Notes under the pieces: model-generated | Seen by the model: only the letters and a program-made list of their open reading frames with translations | Databases searched by the model: none | Told to the model about the DNA's origin: nothing | Part shown: positions 35,749-45,400 of the stretch, in pieces | How positions within the stretch are numbered: the first letter of the stretch is position 1 | How the letters are laid out: the number at the start of each line of letters is the position of its first letter | Translations under genes and position numbers: made by a program | Assembly (NCBI RefSeq): GCF_014649335.1 | Contig: NZ_BMSV01000002.1 | Location: forward strand, 310,001 to 374,000 | Length of the DNA: 64,000 nucleotides | Direction of reading: 5' to 3' | Source of the DNA: Streptomyces roseolilacinus | GTDB taxonomy: Bacteria > Actinomycetota > Actinomycetes > Streptomycetales > Streptomycetaceae

Positions 35749-37711
35749 CCGATGACACCGGCGACGCCGAGGGCTCCGAGGGCTCCGAGGGCTCCGAGGG
35801 CTCCGACGGCATCGACGGCACCGATGACCCCGACGGCCCCGAGGACTCCGACGCGCCCGGCACCGGCGCCGCCGCCCCCCAGGCGCCGGCGCACAGGGCG
35901 CGGTCGACCTCGTCGGTGTAGACGGCGGCGGCGAGCCACGCCCGGGCGAACACGTGCGGGTCCGCCGCCAGCAGCCGGCCGAACGGGTCGCGGGCGCGGG
36001 CCGCGGCGGAGGCGTGGAGGTGGTCGAGGAGTTCCGCCGCGGTGCCCAGCCCGTGGCGGCGCAACCGCCGGGTGTCGGCGCCCGCGTCGTGGGGGAGGGC
36101 CAGGGCCCGCCTTCCCGCGGACACGGCCTGGTGGACGCGTCGCCGCAGCAGGTGCACCGGGGCCTGGTCGGGGACCGGATCGTCCGTCACCTCCCCGCCC
36201 GCCACCTCCCCGTCCGCCGCGGCCGCCGGCAGGTCCGCCCGCTGCAGGCGGTCGAAGCCCAGGTCGACGCGCGCCCCGGCGTCCGTGGGGTGATCGACGG
36301 CCAGGAGCAGGGCGCGCGGGTGCGGAGCCGGGTCGAGGCGCGCGACGGCCCGCAACCGCGTGCCGGGCGCGGAGGCGAGGAGCCGCAGGTTGTCCCGGTA
36401 CGGCAGGTCGGGGTGGTCGTGGGCGGCGGCCAGCCGGACCACCACCCCACCGCAGTCGGCGAGCAGGCACACGCCGGCGGCCTCACGAACCGTGCCGTGG
36501 AGGGTCAGGTCGAGGAAGAGCAGCCCGTGCCCGCCGTCCCGGCCGTCCAGCGCCCGCGCGGCCTGCTCGGCCACCGGTACGGCCCACAGCCGGTCGAGCG
36601 GTTCGCCGTCCCACCCGGCGCCCGGGGCCCGTACCGCCCGGACGCCCGCCCCGGCGCCGAGCCTGCCGTCCTCGGATACCGTGGCGCCCGACACGGCGAG
36701 TCCCGCCCGCGAGAGCTCCCGGTGGGTGAGGGCCGTGTCCCCCACGCGTACGGCGCGATCGGCCGCCCTGACGGCCCGTGCCGGCCCGCCCGGTGCCACG
36801 TCCGACACCGTGTGGAGACGGCCGCGGGCATCGGCCGTCCAGGTGACGGCGCCCGCGTAACCGCTCGCCGTGAGGACCGGTTCGGAGAACAGCCCGTACA
36901 GCCGCAGCGAGCCGTCCGGCGCGTACGGCCGGCGGGCCGTGCCCCGCAGCTCCGCCAGCTCCGGTCCCGCCGCGAGCGGAACGCGGTGGGCGACGCGCAG
37001 CAACTCCCGCAGCCGGTCGGACAGTTCGGCCAGCCGGTACGCGGGGTCGGCGGACCGGGCGGCGCGCAGCCGGGTCACGACGGAGACGGCCGTCGCGGAG
37101 GCACGGGGCAGACCCGCCAGCCGCGCCGTGTGGGCGGCCCGCAGGAGCTCCGCCTGGAGCACCGCGCCGGCACCGTCGGTGCCGGCCTCCAGTACGGCGG
37201 CGGCCGCCCGCCACACCGCCCCGGCCGCGGCGCGCTGGTCGGCCGTGGCGCACCCCGCGTCCCCCGGGGCGTCCGCCGGGGCGTCCCCAGGGGCGTCCCC
37301 AGGGGCGCCCGCCGGGGCGTCCGCCGGGGCGTCCATCGTGGTCGACCCGGCCGCGGACTCCCCGCCCCCGACGGCCCCGGCCGCCGCCCGCCCGTCCACG
37401 GGCGCGGAGGCCGCGGCCCCCGCCTCGGCGACCGGTGCGGCCGACGCTGCGGCCGCCCGGTGCAGGCAGGCGGGGGAGAGCAGGCAGCCGCAGCGGATGC
37501 CGTCCGCCCCGCTCACCACGCCGCCCGGCGCGTGCAGTTCCAGCTCGGTGTCGTCGTCGACGGCGATCCGCACGACGTCGCCGTCGACGACGACCGGGCG
37601 CCCCGCCAGCTTGGCGACCCCCGCGTCCAGCCGCTTGCGCAGCCGGGGCGGGAGCGCGTCGACGAGTTCGGCCGTCACGGACGGCGCGACCGGAGGGAGC
37701 AGCGGGCTCAT
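35741..37711 (-). CDS. SWIM zinc-finger protein (YehQ-like)
   Basis: Protein of 656 residues, last gene of the MoxR/VWA operon. The SWIM finger is residues 74-84, RCGCLLSPACLHR, fitting CxC-Xn-CxH and thought to bind nucleic acid or protein. After a disordered Ala/Pro/Asp-rich linker encoded by 12-bp tandem repeats comes a large alpha/beta region (about 170-590) with no domain I recognise, and a C-terminal tail of Pro-Ser-Glu repeats encoded by 9-bp repeats. The ATG overlaps the stop of the DUF5682-VWA gene by four bases. The position and finger match E. coli YehQ in the yehLMPQ locus. Confidence 0.8.
   Translation of the reverse strand: MSPLLPPVAPSVTAELVDALPPRLRKRLDAGVAKLAGRPVVVDGDVVRIAVDDDTELELHAPGGVVSGADGIRCGCLLSPACLHRAAAASAAPVAEAGAAASAPVDGRAAAGAVGGGESAAGSTTMDAPADAPAGAPGDAPGDAPADAPGDAGCATADQRAAAGAVWRAAAAVLEAGTDGAGAVLQAELLRAAHTARLAGLPRASATAVSVVTRLRAARSADPAYRLAELSDRLRELLRVAHRVPLAAGPELAELRGTARRPYAPDGSLRLYGLFSEPVLTASGYAGAVTWTADARGRLHTVSDVAPGGPARAVRAADRAVRVGDTALTHRELSRAGLAVSGATVSEDGRLGAGAGVRAVRAPGAGWDGEPLDRLWAVPVAEQAARALDGRDGGHGLLFLDLTLHGTVREAAGVCLLADCGGVVVRLAAAHDHPDLPYRDNLRLLASAPGTRLRAVARLDPAPHPRALLLAVDHPTDAGARVDLGFDRLQRADLPAAAADGEVAGGEVTDDPVPDQAPVHLLRRRVHQAVSAGRRALALPHDAGADTRRLRRHGLGTAAELLDHLHASAAARARDPFGRLLAADPHVFARAWLAAAVYTDEVDRALCAGAWGAAAPVPGASESSGPSGSSVPSMPSEPSEPSEPSEPSASPVSSAR
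35771..35806. repeat. 9-bp coding minisatellite (PSE repeats)
   Basis: GGGCTCCGA is repeated four times perfectly (35771-35806), with degenerate copies at both ends. It encodes repeated Pro-Ser-Glu triplets at the C-terminus of the SWIM protein. The repeat stays in frame with any copy number. Confidence 0.85.
37266..37334. repeat. 12-bp coding minisatellite (DAPA/GDAP repeats)
   Basis: Five full units of a 12-bp repeat (GGGGCGTCCGCC or GGGGCGTCCCCA, one with a single change) plus a partial sixth, in the linker of the SWIM protein. It encodes runs of Asp-Ala-Pro-Ala and Gly-Asp-Ala-Pro and changes linker length without shifting frame. Confidence 0.85.
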
Positions 37712-40700
37712 GTGATCTTCTCCCCTACCCAGTGGGCGAGTTCGAGGGGGCTGAGGGCGGCGACCGGCATGCCCGCGGCGACGAGCTGCGCCGCGACGCC
37801 GGTGGAGTAGCGGGGCCGCCCGGAGTCGTCGAGGCTCGCGCAGCCCAGGACGTGGCAGCCCGCGCCGACCAGGGCGCGGACCTCGGTGAGGAGGCCGCCC
37901 AACGGGTGGCCCTCCTCGAAGTCGCTCACGACCACGACGAGCGTCCGCGACGGCACGGTGACGAGTTCGCGGGCGTGCCGCAGGCCGGCGGCGATGTGGG
38001 TGCCTCCGCCCACCCGGACCTCCAGGAGGAGGGACAGCGGGTCGTGGACGTGGTCGGTGAGGTCGAGGACCTCCGTGGAGAACGCCAGGAAGTGCGTGGA
38101 CAGCGTCGGCACGCCCGCCAGGACGGACGCGGTCAGGGCCGTCCAGATCGTGGACGCCTCCATGGAGCCCGACACGTCGGTCACGAGGACGAGCCGCCAG
38201 TCGGCGCTCCGCCGGGCCCGCGTACGGAAGACGGGGCGCTCCGGCACGACCCTGACGGTGCCGTCGGGACCGGGGAACGCGGTCGCGAGGTTGGCCCGCA
38301 GCGTACGGGCCAGGTCGAGGCCGCCGCCCGGCCGCCGGGAGGGGCGGGGCAGCGTCGTCCCGTGCAGCGCCGGTCGCATCCGGGTCGCCAGCTGCCGGGT
38401 GAGGGCCTCCACGAGCCGCCGCACGAGCGGACGCAGCGCGGCCAGCCGCGCCTCGGGCAGCCCGCCCGCGTGCCGCAGCACGGTCCGCAGGAGGTCGACG
38501 GAGGGCCGCACCCGGTCCGGGTCGAGCTCCGCGACCACCTCCCGCCGGCCCGCGGCCGCGGCGGCCGCCAGCACCTCCTCCCGTACGCCCGGGCCGAACA
38601 GCGCCGCCAGTTCCTCCGACCACTCCCGCACCCCGGGGTACGGCGCCTCCCGGCCGCCGCCCGCGGCGTGACCGCTCCTGCTGCCCTCGCCCCGGCCGGC
38701 GCCGTACAACTCGTCCAGGGCGGTCGCCAGGGCGGCGGCCGACCGGGGCAACCGGTCGGTGCGGCGCCCCAGGACGAGCCGCCACCGGTCACCGGGGGAG
38801 AGGCGGCGCCCCCCACCCCCGCCGGCGGTGTGCCGCGGGCCCGCGCCACCCGCCGCCGCACCGGCGTCCCGGGCTCCCACGGCGGCGTCCCGGGGCTCCG
38901 TGGCGTCCCGAGGAGCGGCCGCCCCCGGCAGCAGCCCCAGCCGGTCCAGCGCGGTCCGGGCGGCCAGGTCCGCCCGGGTCCGGACGGCGAGCGCGGCCGG
39001 GTCGACGTCACCGGTGTCGCCCAACGCGCCGGTGCCCAGGCGTTCCTCGACCGCCGTCAGCAGGCGGTCCCGGGCGGCGGGGCTCAGCGTGTCGAAGCCG
39101 CCCCGCAGAGCGGGCAGCCGTTCCAGGAACGCCGCGTCGGGCAGGTCCGACACCCGGTCGAGGAGGGGCTCCAGCGTCGGGGCCGCCGTCTCCAGCAGGG
39201 GTCCGGCCGCCGTCAGCAGCCCGGTCAGGCGCGCGGTCAGCGCGGTCCGCGACGCGGGGTCGCCGGCCGCGTCGACCCACGAGGCGGCGCGTCCGCCGAG
39301 CTCCCCGGGCGCCTCGTGGCCGAGCAGGACGCGGACCGCCCCGGCGGCGCCGCGCATCAGGGGCGACCCCTCGGCGGCCAGGCGCGCGAGTGCGGCGGTG
39401 AGCCGCACCCCGCCCACGAGGTCGGCCCGGTGGGCCAGTTCGACGAGGGCCCGCGCGTCGGCGGTGTCCTCCGAACCGGTCAGGCCGTCCACCTGGCGCA
39501 CCGCGGCGGCGGTCAGCGCCTCCGCCACGGCCCGGGCGCGTCGCGTCCGCTCCCCGTCGGCGCCGAGCCCGGGGACGTGCCCGGCCCGCACCCGGTCCAC
39601 CAGCGCGAGCCCGGCGAGCAGTTCGGGCAGCGTGCCGACCGCGGGCAGCAGGTCGGCGACCCCGTCCAGCCACGCGTCGGCGAGCGCCGGCAGACCGCAC
39701 TGCGCCGCCTGCTCCAACCCCAGCAGCGACTGCGCCGCCGTGGGCCCGCCCGCCTCCTCCTCACCGCGCCGGCGTTCCCGCAGCACGCCTTCGGCCGCCT
39801 GCGCGGCGGTGACCCCGCGCGCCCCGGCGGCCGTCAGCACGGCCGCGGTCGCGGGGGTCCAGCACACCTCCCAGCGCGAGGTGACGGCGTCCGCCCCGCC
39901 CGCCCCGACGACCTCCTTCGGCTCGGCGTACGGCACGCCGCACACGACCAGCCGGCGCAGCAGCAGCTCCCGCCGCCGGTCGAGGTCGGAACGCAGCGGG
40001 TCGAGCCGCAGGTCCCGCGCGGCGCCCCCCTCGGGTCCGGGCAGCCCCAGTCCGGCGAGTTCCGCCTCGACCGCCGGGGCGAGGCCGCTGCGCGGCGTGC
40101 CCGGCGCCGGGGCGCCGCCGCGGGAGCCGACGAGCACCCGCTCCATCGCCCGGGCGACGGCCCGCCCCCTCCCGTACGGCTCGCCCTGCGCGAGGACGGT
40201 CTGCACCGCCTCCACCAGCTCGCCGCGCCCCGCCGCGGGCAGTCCCCGCAGCCGCGCGAGGTCCCCGGCCAGCCGGCTGATCTCCCGCGCGTCGGCGGGC
40301 CCCGACGGGTGGCCGAGCCCGCGCAGCTCCGCGCACACCCGCACCGCCACCCGGGTCAGGGCGTCCTCCAGCGCGGCGGGATCCCCGGCCGCCTCCAGGA
40401 CGAGGTGCTGCCACTCCGGGTCCCGGATGCCCGCCGGGTAGCCGGACCGCTCGTCCAGCAGCGCGTAGGTGTACGGGATGAGTGACGTCGTCCACCCGCG
40501 CCCCTCCGTCCCCTCCCCGGCCCCGGCACGGGCGTCCCCGCCCGGCCCGGCGGCGTCGCCGTCCCCTGCTCCCGCCCCGGGGAGGAGGGCCGCCGCGTGG
40601 AACGCGCCGACGACCACGGCGGCCCGCTCGCCGTTCGCCGTGGCGCCGGCCAGCACCGACCGCATCCACCGCTCCCGCCGCAGGTCCGTCTCCGGGACGC

Positions 40701-41295
40701 CGCCCGAGGCGGCCGCGTCCCGGCGCAGCGCCCACCCGGTGAGGAGGGCCGCCCGGCGCAGGGCCTGCGGGGTCGAGCCGGGCGCGGTCGCCTCGACGAG
40801 ACGGTCCCAGAGGTCGTCGCCGGGGCGCCCCGTGAGGCGGGCCCGCAGGGCGTCGTGGATCCCCGGCCCCGACCGCCGCGCGGCCCGCTCGCGCCCGCCG
40901 CTCCACGCCCGGTCCGCGAGCGGCAGGTCGCACGCCACCACGGGGACGCCGTGCCGGGCGGCCCAGCGTACGGCGGCCAACTCGGGCGAGAAGTCGGCGA
41001 ACGGGTAGAACGCCGGCCCCGCGCCCTCGTCGCCGGGGGCGGCGGCGAGGGCCACGGGGGCGCGCGTCTCCTCGTGCGCGAGCCACGGCAGCCACTCCTG
41101 CATCTCACCGGGCAGCTCGACGAGGAGCACGTCCGGCCGGGCCTCCGCCAGGAGGGCGGGGACGGCCGCGGCCAGGGACGGCGCGTGGTGCCGGACACCG
41201 ACGAGGTACGGCGCGGCCGGGTCCGTGAGGGCGGCGACGGCCTCGTCCGGGGGGAGGGCGAGGACGGCGGGCGCCTCGGTGCGGGGCGGGGTCAC
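37708..41295 (-). CDS. DUF5682-VWA fusion protein (YehM-YehP-like)
   Basis: Protein of 1195 residues combining two families normally encoded separately. The N-terminal about 750 residues match DUF5682: PYLVGVRHHAPSLAAAVPAL, RPDVLLVELPGEMQEWL, VPVVACDLPLADRAW, VVVGAFHAAALL. The C-terminal about 400 residues are a von Willebrand factor A domain with a complete MIDAS: VLVTDVSGSMEAS (DxSxS), VGGGTHIAAGLRHA (Thr), VVVVSDFEEGHP (Asp). A low-complexity, arginine and alanine-rich linker joins them. The frame is continuous, so no stop separates the halves. GTG 41295 starts 5 bp past the MoxR stop with GGAGG upstream. The stop overlaps the SWIM gene start. VWA proteins usually partner MoxR ATPases as substrate adaptors. 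Confidence 0.85.
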   Translation of the reverse strand: MTPPRTEAPAVLALPPDEAVAALTDPAAPYLVGVRHHAPSLAAAVPALLAEARPDVLLVELPGEMQEWLPWLAHEETRAPVALAAAPGDEGAGPAFYPFADFSPELAAVRWAARHGVPVVACDLPLADRAWSGGRERAARRSGPGIHDALRARLTGRPGDDLWDRLVEATAPGSTPQALRRAALLTGWALRRDAAASGGVPETDLRRERWMRSVLAGATANGERAAVVVGAFHAAALLPGAGAGDGDAAGPGGDARAGAGEGTEGRGWTTSLIPYTYALLDERSGYPAGIRDPEWQHLVLEAAGDPAALEDALTRVAVRVCAELRGLGHPSGPADAREISRLAGDLARLRGLPAAGRGELVEAVQTVLAQGEPYGRGRAVARAMERVLVGSRGGAPAPGTPRSGLAPAVEAELAGLGLPGPEGGAARDLRLDPLRSDLDRRRELLLRRLVVCGVPYAEPKEVVGAGGADAVTSRWEVCWTPATAAVLTAAGARGVTAAQAAEGVLRERRRGEEEAGGPTAAQSLLGLEQAAQCGLPALADAWLDGVADLLPAVGTLPELLAGLALVDRVRAGHVPGLGADGERTRRARAVAEALTAAAVRQVDGLTGSEDTADARALVELAHRADLVGGVRLTAALARLAAEGSPLMRGAAGAVRVLLGHEAPGELGGRAASWVDAAGDPASRTALTARLTGLLTAAGPLLETAAPTLEPLLDRVSDLPDAAFLERLPALRGGFDTLSPAARDRLLTAVEERLGTGALGDTGDVDPAALAVRTRADLAARTALDRLGLLPGAAAPRDATEPRDAAVGARDAGAAAGGAGPRHTAGGGGGRRLSPGDRWRLVLGRRTDRLPRSAAALATALDELYGAGRGEGSRSGHAAGGGREAPYPGVREWSEELAALFGPGVREEVLAAAAAAGRREVVAELDPDRVRPSVDLLRTVLRHAGGLPEARLAALRPLVRRLVEALTRQLATRMRPALHGTTLPRPSRRPGGGLDLARTLRANLATAFPGPDGTVRVVPERPVFRTRARRSADWRLVLVTDVSGSMEASTIWTALTASVLAGVPTLSTHFLAFSTEVLDLTDHVHDPLSLLLEVRVGGGTHIAAGLRHARELVTVPSRTLVVVVSDFEEGHPLGGLLTEVRALVGAGCHVLGCASLDDSGRPRYSTGVAAQLVAAGMPVAALSPLELAHWVGEKIT

Positions 41296-41300
41296 GGGCG

Positions 41301-42470
41301 TCAGGCCTCCAGTACGGCGCGGAGGTCCCACAGGGTGCGCCACGTCGCGGAACCCTGCTCGGCGCGCCGCCGCACGGGTCCGTCCCAGTAGCCGAGGAGC
41401 CGGGCGGCGTCGGCCGGGTCGTCCTTGCGCACGACGCCGAGCAGATGGCCGGGCAGGAGCGACAGCACGTCCCGGTCGCCGGGGAAGTAGGCCGCGGCCA
41501 GGCCCAGCGCGCCGGCGACCGAGACGGCCTCCGCGGTGCTCATCACCGTGGAGGGCCGCTCCACCTCCCAGCCCTCCGCCGACCGGCCCTCCCGCAGGTC
41601 GCGGAAGGCGGTGACGAGGGCCTCCAGCACGGCGTCGTCGACCTGGAAGGGCGCCCCGGCCCGCTCGACGGCGGCCCGCGCCTGCCGGCGGACCAGCGCG
41701 GTCTCCGCTTCGAGGTCGCCGATCGGGCCGACCGTCTCGAAGTTGAAGCGGCGCTTGAGCGCGGCGGACATCTCCGAGACGCCCTTGTCGCGGAGGTTCG
41801 CCGTGGCGATCAGGGTGAAGCCCGGCGCGGCGTGCTCCAGCGCGTCGGCGCCGCCCGCCAGTTCGGGGACGGCGACGCGCCGCTCGGAGAGCAGCGACAC
41901 CAGCGCGTCCTGCACCTCCGGCAGGCAGCGGGTGACCTCCTCGACCCGGGCGACGGCGCCGCGGGTCATGGCGGTGAGGACCGGCGAGGGCACGAGGGCC
42001 TGCCGGCTGGGCCCCTGGGCCAGCAGCAGCGCGTAGTTCCAGCCGTACTTCAGCTGGTCCTCGGTGGTGCCCGCGGTGCCCTGCACGACCAGGCCGCTGG
42101 TGCCGCAGACGGCGGCGGACAGCAGTTCGGACAGCATGGACTTGGCGGTGCCGGGCTCGCCGACGAGCAGCAGCCCGCGCTCCCCGGCGAGCGTGACGAC
42201 GCACCGCTCGACCAGGGCGCGGTCACCGACGAACTTGCCCTCCACGACGAGCCGGCGCGGCACCCCGTCGGGCACCTCGGCGTCGTCCGGGAGGCGCAGC
42301 GGCCGGTCGCCGCTGCCCATGACGAACGTGACGACGGCGCGCGGGGTGAGCCGCCACGCGGGCGGGCGCGGCCCGGCGTCGTACGCGGCGAGGAACGCCA
42401 GCTCCGTGGCGTACCGCTCTTCGGGCGGCACGACCTGGCGGGTCGTGTCGGGGGTGAGGACGGCGGTCAT
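41301..42470 (-). CDS. MoxR-family AAA+ ATPase (YehL-like)
   Basis: AAA+ ATPase of 389 residues, thought to act as a chaperone-like remodelling motor with the VWA protein. Walker A is LLLVGEPGTAKS (about 100-111), the Walker B region is VARVEEVTRCLPEVQDALVS (about 173-192), and sensor 1 is TLIATANLRDKG (219-230). These are followed by LKRRFNFETVG with the likely arginine finger and a C-terminal lid. The Walker B acidic pair reads VEE where DE is more usual. Residues 1-75 are specific to this subfamily. ATG 42470 overlaps the stop of the 1658-residue gene by four bases. Confidence 0.88.
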   Translation of the reverse strand: MTAVLTPDTTRQVVPPEERYATELAFLAAYDAGPRPPAWRLTPRAVVTFVMGSGDRPLRLPDDAEVPDGVPRRLVVEGKFVGDRALVERCVVTLAGERGLLLVGEPGTAKSMLSELLSAAVCGTSGLVVQGTAGTTEDQLKYGWNYALLLAQGPSRQALVPSPVLTAMTRGAVARVEEVTRCLPEVQDALVSLLSERRVAVPELAGGADALEHAAPGFTLIATANLRDKGVSEMSAALKRRFNFETVGPIGDLEAETALVRRQARAAVERAGAPFQVDDAVLEALVTAFRDLREGRSAEGWEVERPSTVMSTAEAVSVAGALGLAAAYFPGDRDVLSLLPGHLLGVVRKDDPADAARLLGYWDGPVRRRAEQGSATWRTLWDLRAVLEA

Positions 42471-45400
42471 CGGCGGCGCCCCTTCCGGGTGGCTCGGGTG
42501 GTGAGTTCTTCGAAGGCGGGCGCGTCGCCGTCGCGTACGCGGCCCCAGGCACGGGCGAACAGGTCGGGCACCGGCAGCAGCGGCACGGCGCGGGAACGGT
42601 CGTGGACGGGGTAGAGGCCCTCCTTCCAGGTCTCCAGCGGCAGGGCGGGCGACGCGAGGTCGCGCCAGCCGCAGGGCAGGAAGAGGGAGCGGCCGGCCCG
42701 GGACCGCTTCGCCTCGACGACCAGGTCGGTCGCGGCGAGTTCGGCGCGGGCCTTCCTGATCCGGGCGGGCCTCCACCCGGTCCAGTCGGCGCACGCGCGG
42801 TCCGTCGGGTCCGGGAGGGCGAGCAGTTGCAGGTACAGCACGGCCGCGTCCCCGCTCAGCCCGTGGACGGACGCCACTTCGGCGACCAGCCCGGGCACGC
42901 TCACCGACGGGTCGTGGGCGTGGCCGGCGGGCGCGTCCCCCGCGGTGCCGGCCGCGACGGTCCGGGCGAGGTCCTCGCCGAGGAGGGCCCGCAGCGCGTT
43001 CACCGCTTCGACCCGGCCGCCGCCGACCAGTCCCTCCAGCAGACCGAGCACCGGGTCGTCCGGCCCCGTCAGGGCCGCCGGGCGGAGCAGCACGGCCTCC
43101 GTGTCGCCGTACCAGGGGCGCAGGACGAGCGCCTCGCCCGCGGCCGTCAGCCCCTGGGCGTCGGCGCCGCCCGCCGGGGGCAGCCCGTACGCCTTGCGGA
43201 TCCGGACGGCCGTCGGCGTGCCCTTCTCCGTCCACGACAGGTCCAGGTCGAGGAGCAGCCCCGGATCGGAGACGCGCCGCCGCAGCGCCGCCAGCCCCTC
43301 CGGCAGGGCGGCGCGCAGCGGGTGCCCGTAGGGCAGCCGGTAGGCGAGCGCGGCCAGCACGTACACGGCGCGCTGCAGTTCGTACCGGCCGGGCACGGCG
43401 GCCGGGTCGTCCGCGACGAGGTCGCCGTCCTTGCCGGGCCGCTGCACGGTCGTGCGGCTCAGCCACGGCGTCCGCCCGGGGTTGAGCATGGCCTCGGCGA
43501 TGCCGGCGGGCACACCGGCGAGGTCGGGGGCGATGTCCTCCGGCAGGCGGACGAGGGAGCCCAGGCGCCGCTCCCACGTCCGGCCCGCCCCGTCCGTGTC
43601 GGGTCCGGACGTCCACAGGTCGGCGGGGTCCTCGGGCAGCAGGGCCCCGACGAGTGCCGCCTGGTCGGTCCAGGCGAGCGACTGCAGGAGGCCCCGGCCG
43701 AGGTCGTACCGGCGCGGCTTCAGCCCCATCAACGCCAGGGTCCCGGTGGGTGGGTCCTGCGGCAGCGCCCCGAGGAGGAGGGCGGCCTGTACGGGGCCGA
43801 GCCCCCCGCCGGTGGCGGCGGCGAGCGCGGCGGGCGCGTCCTCGTACCACGGCGCGGCCCCCTTGTCCCGGACCAGCCGGGCGACGGCGGCGAGCCGCTC
43901 CGCGGGGAAGCCGGGGGTGCGCAGCCGCTCCTCGTCCAGGGTGAAGTGGGCGATCGCGCCGAACCGCCCGGCCGGGTCGTGGTCGAGGGCGAGCCACTCG
44001 GTCTGCTCGTGCCGGTCGCCGGAGCGCCGGCCGGCGAGGACGACGACGGTGCGGCCCTCCCGGCGCAGCACCTGGCCGACGCGCCCCTGCCTGCCCCGCT
44101 CCTCGCGCAGCACGACCTCGCGGATCTCTCCCCGGGGCGCGGCGAGCGGCCCTTCGAGGAGCGCGTCGAACAGCAGGAGCAGCGCCTCCCGTTCGGCGTC
44201 GGGCACGGCCGGCGAGGCGGCGCGGTACGCCAACGGCCGCAGCGCGGACAGCAGGTGGACCCACTCCACGCCCGTGCCGGGGAGGGTGCGTCCGTCGCTG
44301 TGCCAACCGCCTTCCAGGGCGGTGCCGAGGGCGGGGTCGGGCAGCGGCCTGCCCTCCGCGGGCTTCCCTGACAGCACGTGGTTGACGGCGCGGACCTGCC
44401 GCAGCACGCTCCACCGGGTCCCCGGGCCCCACCACATGTACCGGGCCCCCGAGGTGAGGCCCGCCACGGCGCGGACCAGCGTCGTGTCGTCGCCGTGCTC
44501 CGGGCTGTAGTCGGCGAACATCTCCTCGGCGCGCTCGGCCCGGCCCCGCGCCCGCGCGTCCGCAGGCGTCACGAAGCCGGCGGTGTCCTGGGCGTGGCGC
44601 AGCGCCAGCTGCACGAGGGAGGCGACCCCGGTCAGCAGCCGCTCGTCCGTCAGCTCCGGCACCGCCTCGGACACGACGCGCCGGGCGACCTCGTGGGCGG
44701 ACGGGCCGGTGTACTCGGCCACCGCCTCGACCTCCGCCTGGCGCTCCGCCAGGGCCCGCCCCACCGCGGCCAGCAGCTCGGCCGCCCGTTCGTCGGTGAG
44801 GCCCCGCAGCGCGGCCGAGCCCGCCTCGTCCCGGGGACGGAGGGCGTGCCAGAACGCGACGGGCGGCACGAACCGGGTGCCGGCGGCGAACTCGCCTCCC
44901 CGCTGGCCGGGCGTGCAGTGCCCCAGCTCCCCGGTGTCGGACGTGTCACCGGGCTCGGACAGGGTGACGACGCCGCGCCGGCGCGCCGCCACCGGCTCCG
45001 CGCCGCCGGGCATCCGCAGCGCGCCGAGCGGGGTGACGCCCCGGCGGTCCGACGCCGCCGGCAGCGTGACGGTCCGGCCGTCCGGCGTGCCGGCGCTGAC
45101 CCGGGCACCGTCGCCCTCGCCCTCCCTGCGGACCCAGCGGCCCAGGACCGCGCCGTCCGTGCCGAAGGGGCTGTCCTCCAGGCCCGGTTGCACGGGCAGG
45201 ACCTCGCACGCCTCCGGGACGAGCCGCGCGTCGTCCCGGATGCCGGACCGCAGGAACGCCGGCAGCGACGCGCGGCCGTGCGTGCCGGACACCGGGTCGT
45301 ACTCCAGCCACACGTGCCGCCGGTCCTGCCGGCCCCGGCGCCAGTACGCCGTGCCGTCGCCGAGGACCGGCCGGGCGGCCGGCAGGTCCGTGTCACCGGC

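Noticed and set aside
35771-37334. Repeats as a CRISPR array
   Set aside because: The units are 9-16 bp, contiguous without spacers, and inside a coding region, so they are minisatellites.
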